Assembly: GCA_039649115.1 (NCBI GenBank) | Contig: JBBWZQ010000353.1 | Span: forward strand, 1 to 50,871 | Source: DATEJJ01 sp039649115 | Lineage (GTDB): Bacteria > Actinomycetota > Actinomycetes > Mycobacteriales > Micromonosporaceae | DNA: 50,871 bases | Reading direction: 5' to 3' | The notes under the pieces: generated by a model | What the model was told of the DNA's origin: nothing | The model's database searches: none | Seen by the model: the letters and a program-made list of their open reading frames with translations, nothing else | Shown here: positions 41,063 to 50,634 of the stretch, in pieces | How positions within the stretch are numbered: the stretch's first letter is position 1 | How the letters are laid out: the number at the start of each line of letters is the position of its first letter | Translations under genes and position numbers: made by a program

Positions 41063-42232
41063 CTAGGAACTGCGCCGGGCGTGTACCTCGTTGAGCGCCG
41101 CATCCTCGATCCAGCGGGCGAGAGTGGCATCCAGGTCGGCGGAGTTGACCGGCTTGGCCAGGCAGTCGTCCATGCCCGCGTCCAGGCAGCGGGCCCGGTC
41201 ACCCACGAGTGCGTTGGCGGTCAGTGCGATGATCGGTGTGTGCCGGCCAGTTCCTTCGTGCCGGCGCAGTTCGACGGTCGCGTCGAAGCCGTCCATCCGG
41301 GGCATCCGGCAGTCCATGAGCACCGCGTCGTACTCGTGCGCTGCCGCCATGTCGACCGCTTCGATCCCGTCGTTGGCCACGTCCGGCTGGTAGCCCAGTC
41401 CGGTGAGCATGCCGACGGCGACCATCTGGTTGATTTCGTTGTCCTCCACCACCAGCACCCGCTTGGGGCTCGGGGACGGGGACCGGGTGGCCGAGGCCGG
41501 GTCGGCGCCCGCGGGTGCCGGCAGAGCCGTGGCGGCGAGCAGCGTTGCGTCGACGGCCGCTGCCGGGTCGGCCTCGACCGAGGGGTCGAGGATCGCGTTG
41601 AGCACCCCGAGCAGGTCGTTGCCGGCGGTGTGCAGGCCGGCGGCGTAGCGGCGTTGCACGGGGTCGAGTTCGGTCGTCAACAGCAGGGTCGCCAACCCGA
41701 TGACACCACTCATCGGTGTCCGGATCTCGTAACCCATGGTGGCCATGAGCTGCTCATTCACCTGCGACTGCGCCAACGCCTCGCGACGCGCCCGCACCGC
41801 GGACTGCATCGCCTCGTCGCGCGCCTGCTCGGCGTGGCGCAGCGTCGCGGTGGACGTGTCGTGCTCCGCCACGGCTTCCGGCTGGCCCACCACGACCTGC
41901 GCTCGCGCGCCGAGACCGAACACCGGGTAGCGGTCGCGCACCGTCCAGTACCACACCCCCACGCCCGCGGTGAACACGTCCCAGACCGCCAGCGATCCCT
42001 TCCACAAGGGCGATGCCGCGGGCAATCCGATCGTCGAGACGGCGCCCACCGCCGCCTGCCACGAGAGCAGGACCTGCACGCCGTACCAGGCCCCGCCGGC
42101 GGCGAAGAACAACGCGGCGGCAGCCGCAACCCGGTCCGTGCGCACCTGCCTCGTCCGCACCACCAGCGCAACGCTCACCACGTATGCCACCGCGACGAGC
42201 GCATTCCCCACCAGGGTCAGTTGTTCCATCAT
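41063..42232 (-). CDS. Pseudokinase: membrane protein with HisKA-like region and receiver
   Basis: A 389-residue protein. Three membrane segments (about 6-27, 37-58, 78-98), a coiled coil (122-165), then a HisKA-like region where the phospho-accepting His is replaced by Tyr168 (ATMGYEIRTPMSG), codon TAC versus CAC/CAT in kinases. The HATPase domain is missing. A linker (217-256) leads directly to an intact receiver (258-375; EDNEINQM, D307 in LMDCRMPRMDG, K360 in LAKPVN). It closely resembles the kinase at 45429-47975 in both segments, so it looks derived from it by deletion. It cannot phosphorylate itself; it may be a phosphate sink. Confidence 0.85.
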   Translation of the reverse strand: MMEQLTLVGNALVAVAYVVSVALVVRTRQVRTDRVAAAAALFFAAGGAWYGVQVLLSWQAAVGAVSTIGLPAASPLWKGSLAVWDVFTAGVGVWYWTVRDRYPVFGLGARAQVVVGQPEAVAEHDTSTATLRHAEQARDEAMQSAVRARREALAQSQVNEQLMATMGYEIRTPMSGVIGLATLLLTTELDPVQRRYAAGLHTAGNDLLGVLNAILDPSVEADPAAAVDATLLAATALPAPAGADPASATRSPSPSPKRVLVVEDNEINQMVAVGMLTGLGYQPDVANDGIEAVDMAAAHEYDAVLMDCRMPRMDGFDATVELRRHEGTGRHTPIIALTANALVGDRARCLDAGMDDCLAKPVNSADLDATLARWIEDAALNEVHARRSS

Positions 42233-42380
42233 GCCGGACAGATCGGACCCCTCATCGCAGATTGGAGGGTTTTTGGTGGACGGCTTCGGTGGAATCTCGC
42301 GCGGTCGAAACGGAGCTGGGCCGCCGCCGACATGCATGTCGGCCGGCGACCCGTCGGCGAGCTCGAAGGTTGGCTGGATG

Positions 42381-42812
42381 CTACTGAATGGACCGGACGT
42401 CGTCGAGCAGGCGCTGGAAGTCGATCGGCTTGGTGAGGTAGGAAGTCGCCCCCGCGTCGAGTCCCGTACATATCGCCTCTGGTCCGGCCTTCGCGCTCAG
42501 CAGGATCACCGGCAGCATGGACGTGACGGGTCGTTCGCGTAGCCGGCGGCAGATCTCGAAGCCGGAGATGCCGGGCATGACGACGTCGAGGACCGCCACG
42601 TCGGGGCATCGACGATCGATGGCCGCGAGGACACTCGGGCCGTCGTTGGTGGTGGCCACCGCGTAACCGGCCATGCGCAGTGTCATGGCGACGAGATCTC
42701 GTATGTCGTCATCGTCGTCCGCAACGAGCACCCTCGTTGCCGGCCACGCGTAGCCGTCCAACGCCATGTACTCGATCGGCAGGGACAGACTCAACTCATC
42801 AGTGAGGATCAA
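42381..42812 (-). CDS. Single-domain response regulator
   Basis: A 143-residue receiver. Acidic cluster DDDDD (DDDDDIRDLVAM), phospho-acceptor in DVAVLDVVMPGISGFE and LTKPID. TTG 42812 was chosen over ATG 42767 because a GCGGAGGAA site lies 6 bases before it. Single-domain, probably phosphorylated by a nearby kinase. Confidence 0.85.
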   Translation of the reverse strand: MILTDELSLSLPIEYMALDGYAWPATRVLVADDDDDIRDLVAMTLRMAGYAVATTNDGPSVLAAIDRRCPDVAVLDVVMPGISGFEICRRLRERPVTSMLPVILLSAKAGPEAICTGLDAGATSYLTKPIDFQRLLDDVRSIQ

Positions 42813-42818
42813 TGTTTC

Positions 42819-42843
42819 CTCCGCATGCGACAGGTGGGCCGAA
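42819..42843 (+). promoter_or_regulatory. FliA-type promoter candidate before the first mirrored kinase
   Basis: CTCC (42819-42822), a 15-base spacer, then GCCGAA (42838-42843), differing from the consensus by one base. It faces the kinase at 43060 and would give a leader of about 210 bases. It overlaps the ribosome site of the divergent receiver gene. Confidence 0.35.
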
Positions 42844-43059
42844 GACTCTTGGTCTCGCCGCTGTCCATCGTGGACGCGGTCGGGTGCACGACGATTGCGG
42901 TGCGGTTGTCGTCTGGTTGCCGCCGGCCGCAACCTCGCCGCTACCGGGCCCCACCCACGGAGCAACACAGCATGCCCAGTCTTGGATGTACTCGGGCGTC
43001 GGGCAGACGCCACCGAGGTCGACACCGTACCGCTGTCAGTCCCGATCGGAGCGCCTGTC

Positions 43060-45000
43060 ATGCTGAGCCTGGCCATCGAAGCGCTGTACGCCTCGGTGTT
43101 CCTGCATTCGCTGGTGGCCTACGCGCGGCGTCGCAACCAGGTCCAACGGGACCTGACGCTGGTGTTCGCTCCGTTCACCTCACTGCTGGTGCTGGAGGTT
43201 GTCCGCCGTTTGCCGGGGGTCGCCGCGCTTCCGTCGGTGCTCACCTACGTCGGGTTGACGCTGCTGCTGGCCCAGCCGTACCTCACGATGAGGTTGGTGC
43301 GTTCCCTGCGCCCGGTATCGGCACGGGCCATGCGGCTGGCGTTTTGCGCCTTCGCGGTGACCACTGTCCCGCTCTACCTCCTGGGCGACCGGACGCCCCC
43401 GCTGGTGACGCTGGCCGTCGTGCTCGTCTTCTTCACGGTGCAGGGTCTTGCCGCGACCTTGCTGGCCGGTGAGGCGCGCCGGCGTACCGGGGCCCCCCGC
43501 GCGCGGCTGGCGCTGGCCGCTGGGGCGACCGCCGTCCTCGGGCTGTGCCTGCTGGTGTCGGGGGCCGGTGGATCCGCCGGCGAGGTGGGCACGGTCACCC
43601 GGGTCGTCGGCCAGGGCCTGGCGCTGCTGTCGGGGATGAGCTATCTGGTGGCGTTCATGCCGCCGCGGTGGCTGCGCCGGATCTGGGCCGGCACGGCCGC
43701 GTACCGCATCCACCAGCTGCTGGTGAGCGTCCCCGCCACCGAACCGCCGAACCGGGTCTGGCAGCGCTACGCGTCGACCATGCGAGAGGTCAGCGGTACC
43801 GCCACCGCGGTCGTCCTGCTGCCCGGCGACAGCGGCCCGGTCTGCGTGGCGATCAGCGGCGAAGCCCCCGATGGCGACCTGACGACCACGGCCGCCGACC
43901 TGCGGCAACTGCTGGACCAGCCGCAGCCGGTCGCGATACCCGACAACACCGGGTCGCCGCTGCTGCGCTACGCACGACGCGCGGGCGCCCGGGTGTTGGT
44001 CGCCGTCCCGCTCCAACTGCCGGCGGACGCGCGCGGCGCTCTTGTCCTGCTGAGCCGCCGCCATCCGATGTTCGTCGAGGACGACGCGCGGCTGCTCGGC
44101 GAGCTCGGCGCGCAGGCGGCGGTCATGGCCGATCGCGGCGCGGTCGCGGAGGCCATCGGGTCCCTCAACGCCGAGCTGGAGCAGCGGGTGCAGGAGCGCA
44201 CGACCGAGCTGCGGGTCGCGCAGGTCGCGCTGGAAGACGTCAACCACCAGTTGGCGGCGCAGAACGACGTGCTGGCGCGTTCCAACGAGGAGCTGCAACG
44301 CTTCGCCTACGTCGCCTCACACGACCTGCAGGAACCGCTGCGCAAAATCATCAGCTTCTCCGGCCTGCTGGTGGAGCGGATGCCCACCGGCGTGGACAGC
44401 GACACCAGGATGTATGTCGACCGCATCAGCGGGGCGGCGATCCGGATGAAGCGACTGATCGAGGACCTGATGATGTTTTCGCGGGTCGGTGCGGTGGTCC
44501 CGCTCCGGCCGGTGGACTGCGGCCAGGTGCTGCGTTCGGTGCTTGATTCGCTGGCTTTCGTACTGGCCGAGACGGGGGCTGTCGTGACCCACGATCCCCT
44601 GCCGGTCATTCTGGCGAACCGGACATCCATCGAGCAGCTGTTCCAGAACCTGATCGGAAACGCCCTCAAGTACCGCTCCGCGGACCCGCCCCGCGTCCAC
44701 GTCGCCGCCGAGGAACTCGACGGGGGGTGGCGGTTGACGGTCCAGGACAACGGCATCGGCATCGACATGGCCTATGCCGAACGGATATTCCAGGTGTTCC
44801 AGCGCCTCCATCCGCGCGGGCGGTACGAGGGCACCGGCATCGGCCTGGCCGTGTGCAAGCGCGTCGTCGAGTCCTGCGGGGGCCGCATCGGAGTCGACTC
44901 GATACCTGGCGCGGGATCCACCTTCTGGTTCGTCCTCCCCGCATCGCAACGCAACCCGATTCAGGAGACATCCGATGCAGTCGTTCACTCCGCTGGCTAG
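43060..45000 (+). CDS. Membrane histidine kinase, phytochrome-kinase-like (mirror copy 1)
   Basis: A 646-residue kinase. About seven membrane segments (5-205), a GAF-like domain (about 225-360), a coiled coil (365-410), then HisKA with H421 (VASHDLQEPLRKIISFSGLL) and HATPase (NLIGNALKYRS, QDNGIGIDM, GTGIGLAV). The HDLQEPLRKI motif is the type of cyanobacterial phytochrome kinases, which usually pair with Rcp1-like receivers, as here. ATG 43060 follows GGAG. Its 3' end overlaps the receiver gene by 26 bases. Confidence 0.92.
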   Translation: MLSLAIEALYASVFLHSLVAYARRRNQVQRDLTLVFAPFTSLLVLEVVRRLPGVAALPSVLTYVGLTLLLAQPYLTMRLVRSLRPVSARAMRLAFCAFAVTTVPLYLLGDRTPPLVTLAVVLVFFTVQGLAATLLAGEARRRTGAPRARLALAAGATAVLGLCLLVSGAGGSAGEVGTVTRVVGQGLALLSGMSYLVAFMPPRWLRRIWAGTAAYRIHQLLVSVPATEPPNRVWQRYASTMREVSGTATAVVLLPGDSGPVCVAISGEAPDGDLTTTAADLRQLLDQPQPVAIPDNTGSPLLRYARRAGARVLVAVPLQLPADARGALVLLSRRHPMFVEDDARLLGELGAQAAVMADRGAVAEAIGSLNAELEQRVQERTTELRVAQVALEDVNHQLAAQNDVLARSNEELQRFAYVASHDLQEPLRKIISFSGLLVERMPTGVDSDTRMYVDRISGAAIRMKRLIEDLMMFSRVGAVVPLRPVDCGQVLRSVLDSLAFVLAETGAVVTHDPLPVILANRTSIEQLFQNLIGNALKYRSADPPRVHVAAEELDGGWRLTVQDNGIGIDMAYAERIFQVFQRLHPRGRYEGTGIGLAVCKRVVESCGGRIGVDSIPGAGSTFWFVLPASQRNPIQETSDAVVHSAG

Positions 45001-45451
45001 CAACATGGCCTGTCTCGACCCCATCAGGGTCCTGATGGTCGAGGACGACCCGGACGATGTCTATCTCACGATGGATGCCCTGCGCGCCAGCCGGCTGCGG
45101 CTGAACCTGGACGTGGTCAGCGACGGCGTCGAGGCGATCCAGTACCTGCGTGCGAATCACGACCGGCGACCCGACCTCATCCTGCTCGATCTCAACCTGC
45201 CCCGGATGGACGGCCGCGAGGTGTTGACGGTGATCAAGGAAGATCCCGTCCTCAACGCCATTCCCGTGGTCGTCCTGACCACGTCAAAGGCCGAGGAGGA
45301 CATCGCGGCAAGCTACCGCAAGCACGCCAACTGCTACGTCTCCAAGCCCGTCAACATCGAAGAGTTCCGGACCGTACTGGCCTCGATCGAGAGCTTCTGG
45401 TTCAGCATCGTGCGACTCCCGACCGAAGTTGCCCGCCGTGCCGACGGGTAG
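44975..45451 (+). CDS. Rcp1-like single-domain receiver (mirror copy 1)
   Basis: A 158-residue receiver of the Rcp1 type: MVEDDPDDVYLTMDALR, phospho-acceptor in LILLDLNLPRMDG, TTSKAEEDI and YVSKPVNIEEF. ATG 44975 follows AGGAG and lies inside the end of the kinase gene. The 3' end overlaps the next gene by 23 bases. Confidence 0.93.
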   Translation: MQSFTPLASNMACLDPIRVLMVEDDPDDVYLTMDALRASRLRLNLDVVSDGVEAIQYLRANHDRRPDLILLDLNLPRMDGREVLTVIKEDPVLNAIPVVVLTTSKAEEDIAASYRKHANCYVSKPVNIEEFRTVLASIESFWFSIVRLPTEVARRADG

Positions 45452-47975
45452 CGTCGAGGCGGGCCTGTGGCGGCCCGGGGCGCCCCTGCTGCGGGTTCTC
45501 CTGGTCGAGGACGACGTCGACGATGTGCTGCTGTTCCGGGACGCGATCGGGCACAGCGACCTCAACTGCCAGTTGTACACCTCCGGCAGCCTCTGCGAGG
45601 CCGTCACGCACCTGGACCGCGATGGCGCCGACGTGGCGCTGGTCGACCTGTCGCTGCCCGACGCGGAGCGGCTCGACGCGGTCACCGCGCTCGCGGTGCG
45701 CTACGCGCAGTTGCCCATCGTCGTACTCACCGGGCTGCGCGACGAGCGGAGCGCGGCCCGTGCGTTGCAGGCGGGTGCGGAGGACTACCTGGTGAAGGGA
45801 ACCGCCGGCGGAGACGCGATCGGCCGCGCCGTCCGGTACGCGATCGAGCGCAAGCGCGGCGAGCAGACCCGGCGAGCCAGGGACGCCGCCGAGGCCGCGA
45901 CCCACCGGGCCGAGCAGATCGCGTACAACCTCGAACGGAGCTACCGCCAGCTCTTCGACAGCAACCCCCACCCGATGTTCGTGTTCGACGACGTCACGCT
46001 GGCGTTGCTGGAGGTGAACGACGCGGCGGCCGAGTACTACGGCTACTCGCGGCAGGAGTTCCTCCGCCTCGACGTCACCCAGCTGTGTCTCCCCGAGGAC
46101 ACGGCGGCCCTCACCGAAGCCGTGTCGGCGACCACGGTCGAGCGGAGAACACCGCTGCGACAGGTCAAACGTGACGGCGGCGTCGTCGAGGTGAATTTCA
46201 CCTCGCACACGCTGTCGTTCGACGGCCGCGATGCCCGCTGTGCCGTCATCGAGGACGTCACGCAGGTGCGCCGGGCGACCCGCGCCGCCGAGCAGGCCCG
46301 CGAGGAGGCGATGCACGCGGCCGAGCGGGCGCGCGACGAGGCGCTGGCGCAGTTGACGGTGAAGTCACAGTTCATGGCCACCATGAGTCATGAGATCCGG
46401 ACGCCGATGAACGGGGTCATCGGGTTGGCGTCGCTGCTGTTGAACACCGACCTGGACGCGGGGCAGCGCCGGTACGTCGCCGGGATCCAGACCGCCGGAA
46501 ACGACCTGCTCAGCGTCATCAACGACATCCTCGACTTCTCCAAGATCGAGGCAGGCAAGCTGGTACTCGACACCGACGACATCGATGTGTCGGCGGTACT
46601 GACCGAGGTGGCGGCGTTGGTCAGTCCCACCGCGCGGGAAGCCGTCAGCGTGGTCACCCGCTGTGGCCGGAACCTGCCGGCCGTGGTCCGGGGTGACCGG
46701 GGCCGGCTGCGCCAGATCCTGCTCAACCTGGCCAGCAACGCGGTGAAGTTCACCAGTCGCGGCGGCGTGACCCTCCGCGCCGAGCTGGCCGCCGGCCTGC
46801 CCGACAACCCGCTGACGGTCACGCTGCGCCTCGACGTCAGCGACACCGGCATCGGTATCGCCGCCGCCGACAGCGAGCGGCTGTTCGAGCCGTTCGTCCA
46901 GGCCGACGCGTCGACCACCAGCAACTACGGTGGCACCGGCCTGGGCCTGGCGATCTGCCGCCAACTCGCCGAGGCCATGGGCGGCAGCATCGGTGTCGAC
47001 AGCGAACCCGGCCAGGGCAGCACATTCTGGTGCCTCATCCCGTTCGGCCGGGCCAGCGATCCCGACCCCGACACCGTCCACCCGGCCACGCCGATCCACC
47101 AGTCCCCGCGCCACGAGCGCACCGAGGCGGGCACCGCGGTGGCCAGGACCGCACCGCACAATGGCGATTCCGGCGCGGCGCCACCGTCGCCGGCGCATCC
47201 ACGGCGGGTCCTCCTGGTGGAAGACAACGAAATCAACCAGATGGTCGCCATCGGGATGCTCGTCGGTCTGGGTTACCGGACAGATGTGGCAAACGACGGC
47301 GTGGAAGGGCTCGACCTGCTGGCGGCCCATGCCTACGACGCCGTGCTGATGGACTGCCGGATGCCCCGGATGGACGGCTTCAGCGCCGCCGCCGAACTGC
47401 GCCGCCGCGAAGGCAGCGGCCGGCACACCCCGATCATCGCCCTGACCGCCAGCGCACTCGTCGCCGATCGGGTCCGCTGCATCGCCGCCGGCATGGACGA
47501 CTACATCTCCAAACCCGTCAACCCCGCCGACCTGGAGACCACCCTGAAACGCTGGATCAGCGTCATCCCCGGGCACGCCGGCGCCGCGACCGACCCCGGC
47601 GTCGAACTCGTGGTGGCCGAGCAGGCCAGCGACCCGATAACTGTCCGGCTCCAGGAACTCCGGAACACCAACGTCGGAGAAGCCATGATTCGCCGGGTGA
47701 TCACGTCGTTCCTGACCGGCATACCCCGCCACCTCACCGCGCTCGCGGACACCGTCACCGCCGAGGACGCGGCCACGCTCGGGGATCAGGCGCACAGTTT
47801 CAAGGGAGCCGCGTCCAACCTCGGCGCCGCCGGCGTCGCCGCGATCTGCCAACGGCTGGAGGACCTCGGCCGGTCCGGGAAGCTCAACCCGTGCGCCGCC
47901 GATGAGCTGCAGCGCCTGCACATCGAGATCGGCCAGGTGGAAACACGCCTGCGCGCGATCCTCGACCAGAGCTAG
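45429..47975 (+). CDS. Six-domain hybrid phosphorelay kinase (REC-PAS-HisKA-HATPase-REC-HPt)
   Basis: An 848-residue kinase, no membrane segment. REC1 (21-140, D73), PAS (165-280), coiled coil (285-312), HisKA H321 (ATMSHEIRTPMNG), HATPase (LNLASNAVKFTSR, SDTGIGI, GTGLGLAI; 425-540), linker (540-592), REC2 (593-710, D642), HPt (740-848, H789 in AHSFKGAASNLG). All phosphorelay residues are present. Start TTG 45429 (GTG 45438 possible). The N-terminal receiver could accept signals from the kinase genes on either side. Its stop shares the CTAG with the convergent receiver gene. Confidence 0.93.
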   Translation: MPAVPTGSVEAGLWRPGAPLLRVLLVEDDVDDVLLFRDAIGHSDLNCQLYTSGSLCEAVTHLDRDGADVALVDLSLPDAERLDAVTALAVRYAQLPIVVLTGLRDERSAARALQAGAEDYLVKGTAGGDAIGRAVRYAIERKRGEQTRRARDAAEAATHRAEQIAYNLERSYRQLFDSNPHPMFVFDDVTLALLEVNDAAAEYYGYSRQEFLRLDVTQLCLPEDTAALTEAVSATTVERRTPLRQVKRDGGVVEVNFTSHTLSFDGRDARCAVIEDVTQVRRATRAAEQAREEAMHAAERARDEALAQLTVKSQFMATMSHEIRTPMNGVIGLASLLLNTDLDAGQRRYVAGIQTAGNDLLSVINDILDFSKIEAGKLVLDTDDIDVSAVLTEVAALVSPTAREAVSVVTRCGRNLPAVVRGDRGRLRQILLNLASNAVKFTSRGGVTLRAELAAGLPDNPLTVTLRLDVSDTGIGIAAADSERLFEPFVQADASTTSNYGGTGLGLAICRQLAEAMGGSIGVDSEPGQGSTFWCLIPFGRASDPDPDTVHPATPIHQSPRHERTEAGTAVARTAPHNGDSGAAPPSPAHPRRVLLVEDNEINQMVAIGMLVGLGYRTDVANDGVEGLDLLAAHAYDAVLMDCRMPRMDGFSAAAELRRREGSGRHTPIIALTASALVADRVRCIAAGMDDYISKPVNPADLETTLKRWISVIPGHAGAATDPGVELVVAEQASDPITVRLQELRNTNVGEAMIRRVITSFLTGIPRHLTALADTVTAEDAATLGDQAHSFKGAASNLGAAGVAAICQRLEDLGRSGKLNPCAADELQRLHIEIGQVETRLRAILDQS

Positions 47976-48475
47976 TCAGTCGACGGTTTCGGCGGCTCAC
48001 CCCGCGCGCTCTCCGACGGGAGCCGGACCACGGTGAACCAGAAGTTCTCGATCGAGGCGACCACGGCCCGGAACTGCTCGATGTCGACGGGCTTGGAGAT
48101 GTAGCAGTTGGCGTGGTGGCGGTAGCTCGCCGCGACGTCCTCCTCGGCCTTGGACGTGGTCAGCACGACGACCGGGATCTCGGTGAGGGTGGGGTCCTCC
48201 TTGATCTCCGCCAGTACCTCGCGCCCGTCCATCCGGGGCAGGTTGAGGTCGAGCAGGACGAGGTCGGGGCGGCGCCGCTGGGCATGTTCGCCCTCCCGGC
48301 GCAGGTACCGCATGGCCTCGACGCCGTCGTTGACCACATGCAGGACCATCCGCAGCCGGCTGGCCCGCAGCGCCTCCTGCGTGAGGTACACGTCGTCGGC
48401 GTCGTCCTCGACCATCAGCACCGTGATGGCGCTGAGGCCGGTGAGGCCGCTATCCAGCCCGGCGAGCGACTGCAT
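47972..48475 (-). CDS. Rcp1-like single-domain receiver (mirror copy 2)
   Basis: A 167-residue receiver nearly identical in layout to that at 44975 (MVEDDADDVYLTQEALRASR, LVLLDLNLPRMDG, TTSKAEEDVAASYRHHANCY, ISKPVDIEQF). ATG 48475 follows an AGGAGGTG site and overlaps the upstream kinase by 26 bases. Confidence 0.93.
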   Translation of the reverse strand: MQSLAGLDSGLTGLSAITVLMVEDDADDVYLTQEALRASRLRMVLHVVNDGVEAMRYLRREGEHAQRRRPDLVLLDLNLPRMDGREVLAEIKEDPTLTEIPVVVLTTSKAEEDVAASYRHHANCYISKPVDIEQFRAVVASIENFWFTVVRLPSESARGEPPKPSTD

Positions 48476-50420
48476 CGGGCACCTCCTGGGCGAGTTGGCT
48501 CTGCGTGGCGGGAATGAAGAACCAGAACGCCGATCCCGCGCCGGGTACCGAGTCGACCCCGATGCGCCCGCCGTACGACTCGACGATGCGTTTGCACACG
48601 GCCAGGCCGATGCCGGTGCCCTCGTACTGGCCACGCGGGTGGAGGCGCTGGAACACCTGGAAGATCCGTTCGGCATACGCCATGTCGATGCCGATGCCGT
48701 TGTCCTGGACCGTCAACCGCCACCCCCCGTCCAGCTCCTGGACGGAGACATGGATCCGCGGCTCGTCCGCGGAGCGGTACTTGAGGGCGTTTCCGATGAT
48801 GTTCTGGAACAGCTGCTCCATCGATGTCCGGTGGGCCAGCACCGTCGGCATGGGGTCGGCGGTCACCGTGGCCCCGGTCTCGGCCAACGCGAGGGCGAGT
48901 GAGTCCAGCACGGCGGCCAGGACCAGGCCGCAGTCCACCGGCCGCAGCTCCATCACCCCGCCCACCCGGGAGAACATCAGCAGGTCCTCGATCAGCCGCT
49001 GCATGCGCGCCGCCGACCCGACGATCCGCTCGACGTACATGCGCGGGTCCGGATCGAGCGTCTCGGACGTCCGCTCGACCAGCAGGCCGGAGAAGCTGAT
49101 GATTTTGCGGAGCGGTTCCTGCAGGTCGTGGGATGCGACATAGGCGAAGCGCTGCAACTCCTCGTTGGAGCGGGCGAGCATCGAGTTCTGTGCCTCCAGT
49201 TGGCGATTGACATCCTCCAGCGCCACCTGCGCCACCAGGAGCTCCGCCGTACGCCCCTGTACCCGCTGCTCCAACTGCGCGTTGAGGACCTGGATGGCCA
49301 CCGCGGCCGCGCCGCGTTCGGCCATGACGGCAGTCTGTGCGCCCAGCTCACCGAGGAGCCGGACGTCGTCCTCGACGAACATCGGGTGGCGCCGGCTCAG
49401 CAGCACCAGTGCGCCACGGGCAGACCTGGGCAGTTGGAGCGGGACGGCGATCAACACCCGGGCGCCGGCGCGGTGCGCGTACGACAGCAGCGGTGACAGG
49501 TGCGCAGCCGGCCACCGCGACGACGCGGGGGCCGGGTCGGGCACCGTGACGGGCTGCGGCTGCTCCATCAGCAGTTCCAGGTCGGCCACCGTGGTCGCCA
49601 GGTCGCCGTCGGGACTTTCGCCGCTGGTCGCCACGCAGACCGGGTCCGTGTCGGTGGGCAGCAGCACGATCGCGGTGGCGGCGCCGCTGACCGCACGGAC
49701 CGTGGCGGCGTAGCGGCTCCAGGTCTCGGCCGGCGTTTCGGTGGCGGGGGCATTCGCCATCTGGTGGTGGATCTGGTACGCCGCCCCACCGGACCAGACC
49801 CGGCGCAGCCACCGGGGTGGCATGAAGGCCACCACATAGCTGATCCCGGACAGCAGCGCCAGCACCTCGGAGGCGGTCTGCATGGCGGCACCGGCCTGCC
49901 CGCTCGTTCCACCCGCCCCCGCGACCAGCAGGCACAGCCCGAGAACAGCGGTGGCCGTGGCGGCCAGCGCGAGCCGGGTCCGCGGCGCACCGCTCCGCCG
50001 GCGCGCCTCACCGGCCAGCAGGACCGCGGCGTATCCCTGCACCGCGAAGAAGCCGACCACGAGGGCCAACGTCGCCGACGGGGTGAGCCGGGTGCCCAAG
50101 ATGTAGAGCGGGACCGCGGTCAGCACGAAGACGCCCAACGCCCCCCACACGGCCCAGCGCGGTACCGGACGCAGCGTGCGCACCAGCCTCATGGTCAGGT
50201 ACGGCTGGGCCAGCAGCAGCGTCACCCCGATGTACCCGAACACCAACGGCAGCGCGGCAGCCCCCGCCGCACGACGGATGAGCTCGAGTACCAGCAACGA
50301 CGTGAACGGCGCGAACACCAGGGCCAGGTCGCGCTGCACCGGGTTGCGGCGCCGCAGATAGGCCACCAGCGACTGCAGGAACACGAGGGCGAAGAACGCT
50401 TCGATGAGCAAGGTGATCAT
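48450..50420 (-). CDS. Membrane histidine kinase, phytochrome-kinase-like (mirror copy 2)
   Basis: A 656-residue kinase, colinear with mirror copy 1 through the first 210 residues without gaps (LVFAPFTSLLVLELIRR, LLAQPYLTMRLVR, VAFMPPRWLRRVW). GAF-like domain, coiled coil, HisKA H431 (VASHDLQEPLRKI), intact HATPase (QNIIGNALKYRS, QDNGIGI, GTGIGLAV). A 10-residue insertion (about 300-310) distinguishes it. ATG 50420 follows a GGAG site. Confidence 0.92.
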   Translation of the reverse strand: MITLLIEAFFALVFLQSLVAYLRRRNPVQRDLALVFAPFTSLLVLELIRRAAGAAALPLVFGYIGVTLLLAQPYLTMRLVRTLRPVPRWAVWGALGVFVLTAVPLYILGTRLTPSATLALVVGFFAVQGYAAVLLAGEARRRSGAPRTRLALAATATAVLGLCLLVAGAGGTSGQAGAAMQTASEVLALLSGISYVVAFMPPRWLRRVWSGGAAYQIHHQMANAPATETPAETWSRYAATVRAVSGAATAIVLLPTDTDPVCVATSGESPDGDLATTVADLELLMEQPQPVTVPDPAPASSRWPAAHLSPLLSYAHRAGARVLIAVPLQLPRSARGALVLLSRRHPMFVEDDVRLLGELGAQTAVMAERGAAAVAIQVLNAQLEQRVQGRTAELLVAQVALEDVNRQLEAQNSMLARSNEELQRFAYVASHDLQEPLRKIISFSGLLVERTSETLDPDPRMYVERIVGSAARMQRLIEDLLMFSRVGGVMELRPVDCGLVLAAVLDSLALALAETGATVTADPMPTVLAHRTSMEQLFQNIIGNALKYRSADEPRIHVSVQELDGGWRLTVQDNGIGIDMAYAERIFQVFQRLHPRGQYEGTGIGLAVCKRIVESYGGRIGVDSVPGAGSAFWFFIPATQSQLAQEVPDAVARRAG

Positions 50421-50634
50421 GACTGCGCTCCGTCCCACCGTCGCCGAGGCATCCTGACCGTACTGCGCCGACTGCCCAGATTCGGGGGTTACGGGAGATC
50501 CCGACGTTGTCCCATCGTCACCGCAGCAGCGAGGTGACCCACCTGCCCCGGTGGCCCCACGCGTCAACCGGTGGCGACCAGGCGGTTGCGGTACGGGCTC
50601 CCGCGGGTACGTCGCCGGAGACCAGGAGGGCACT

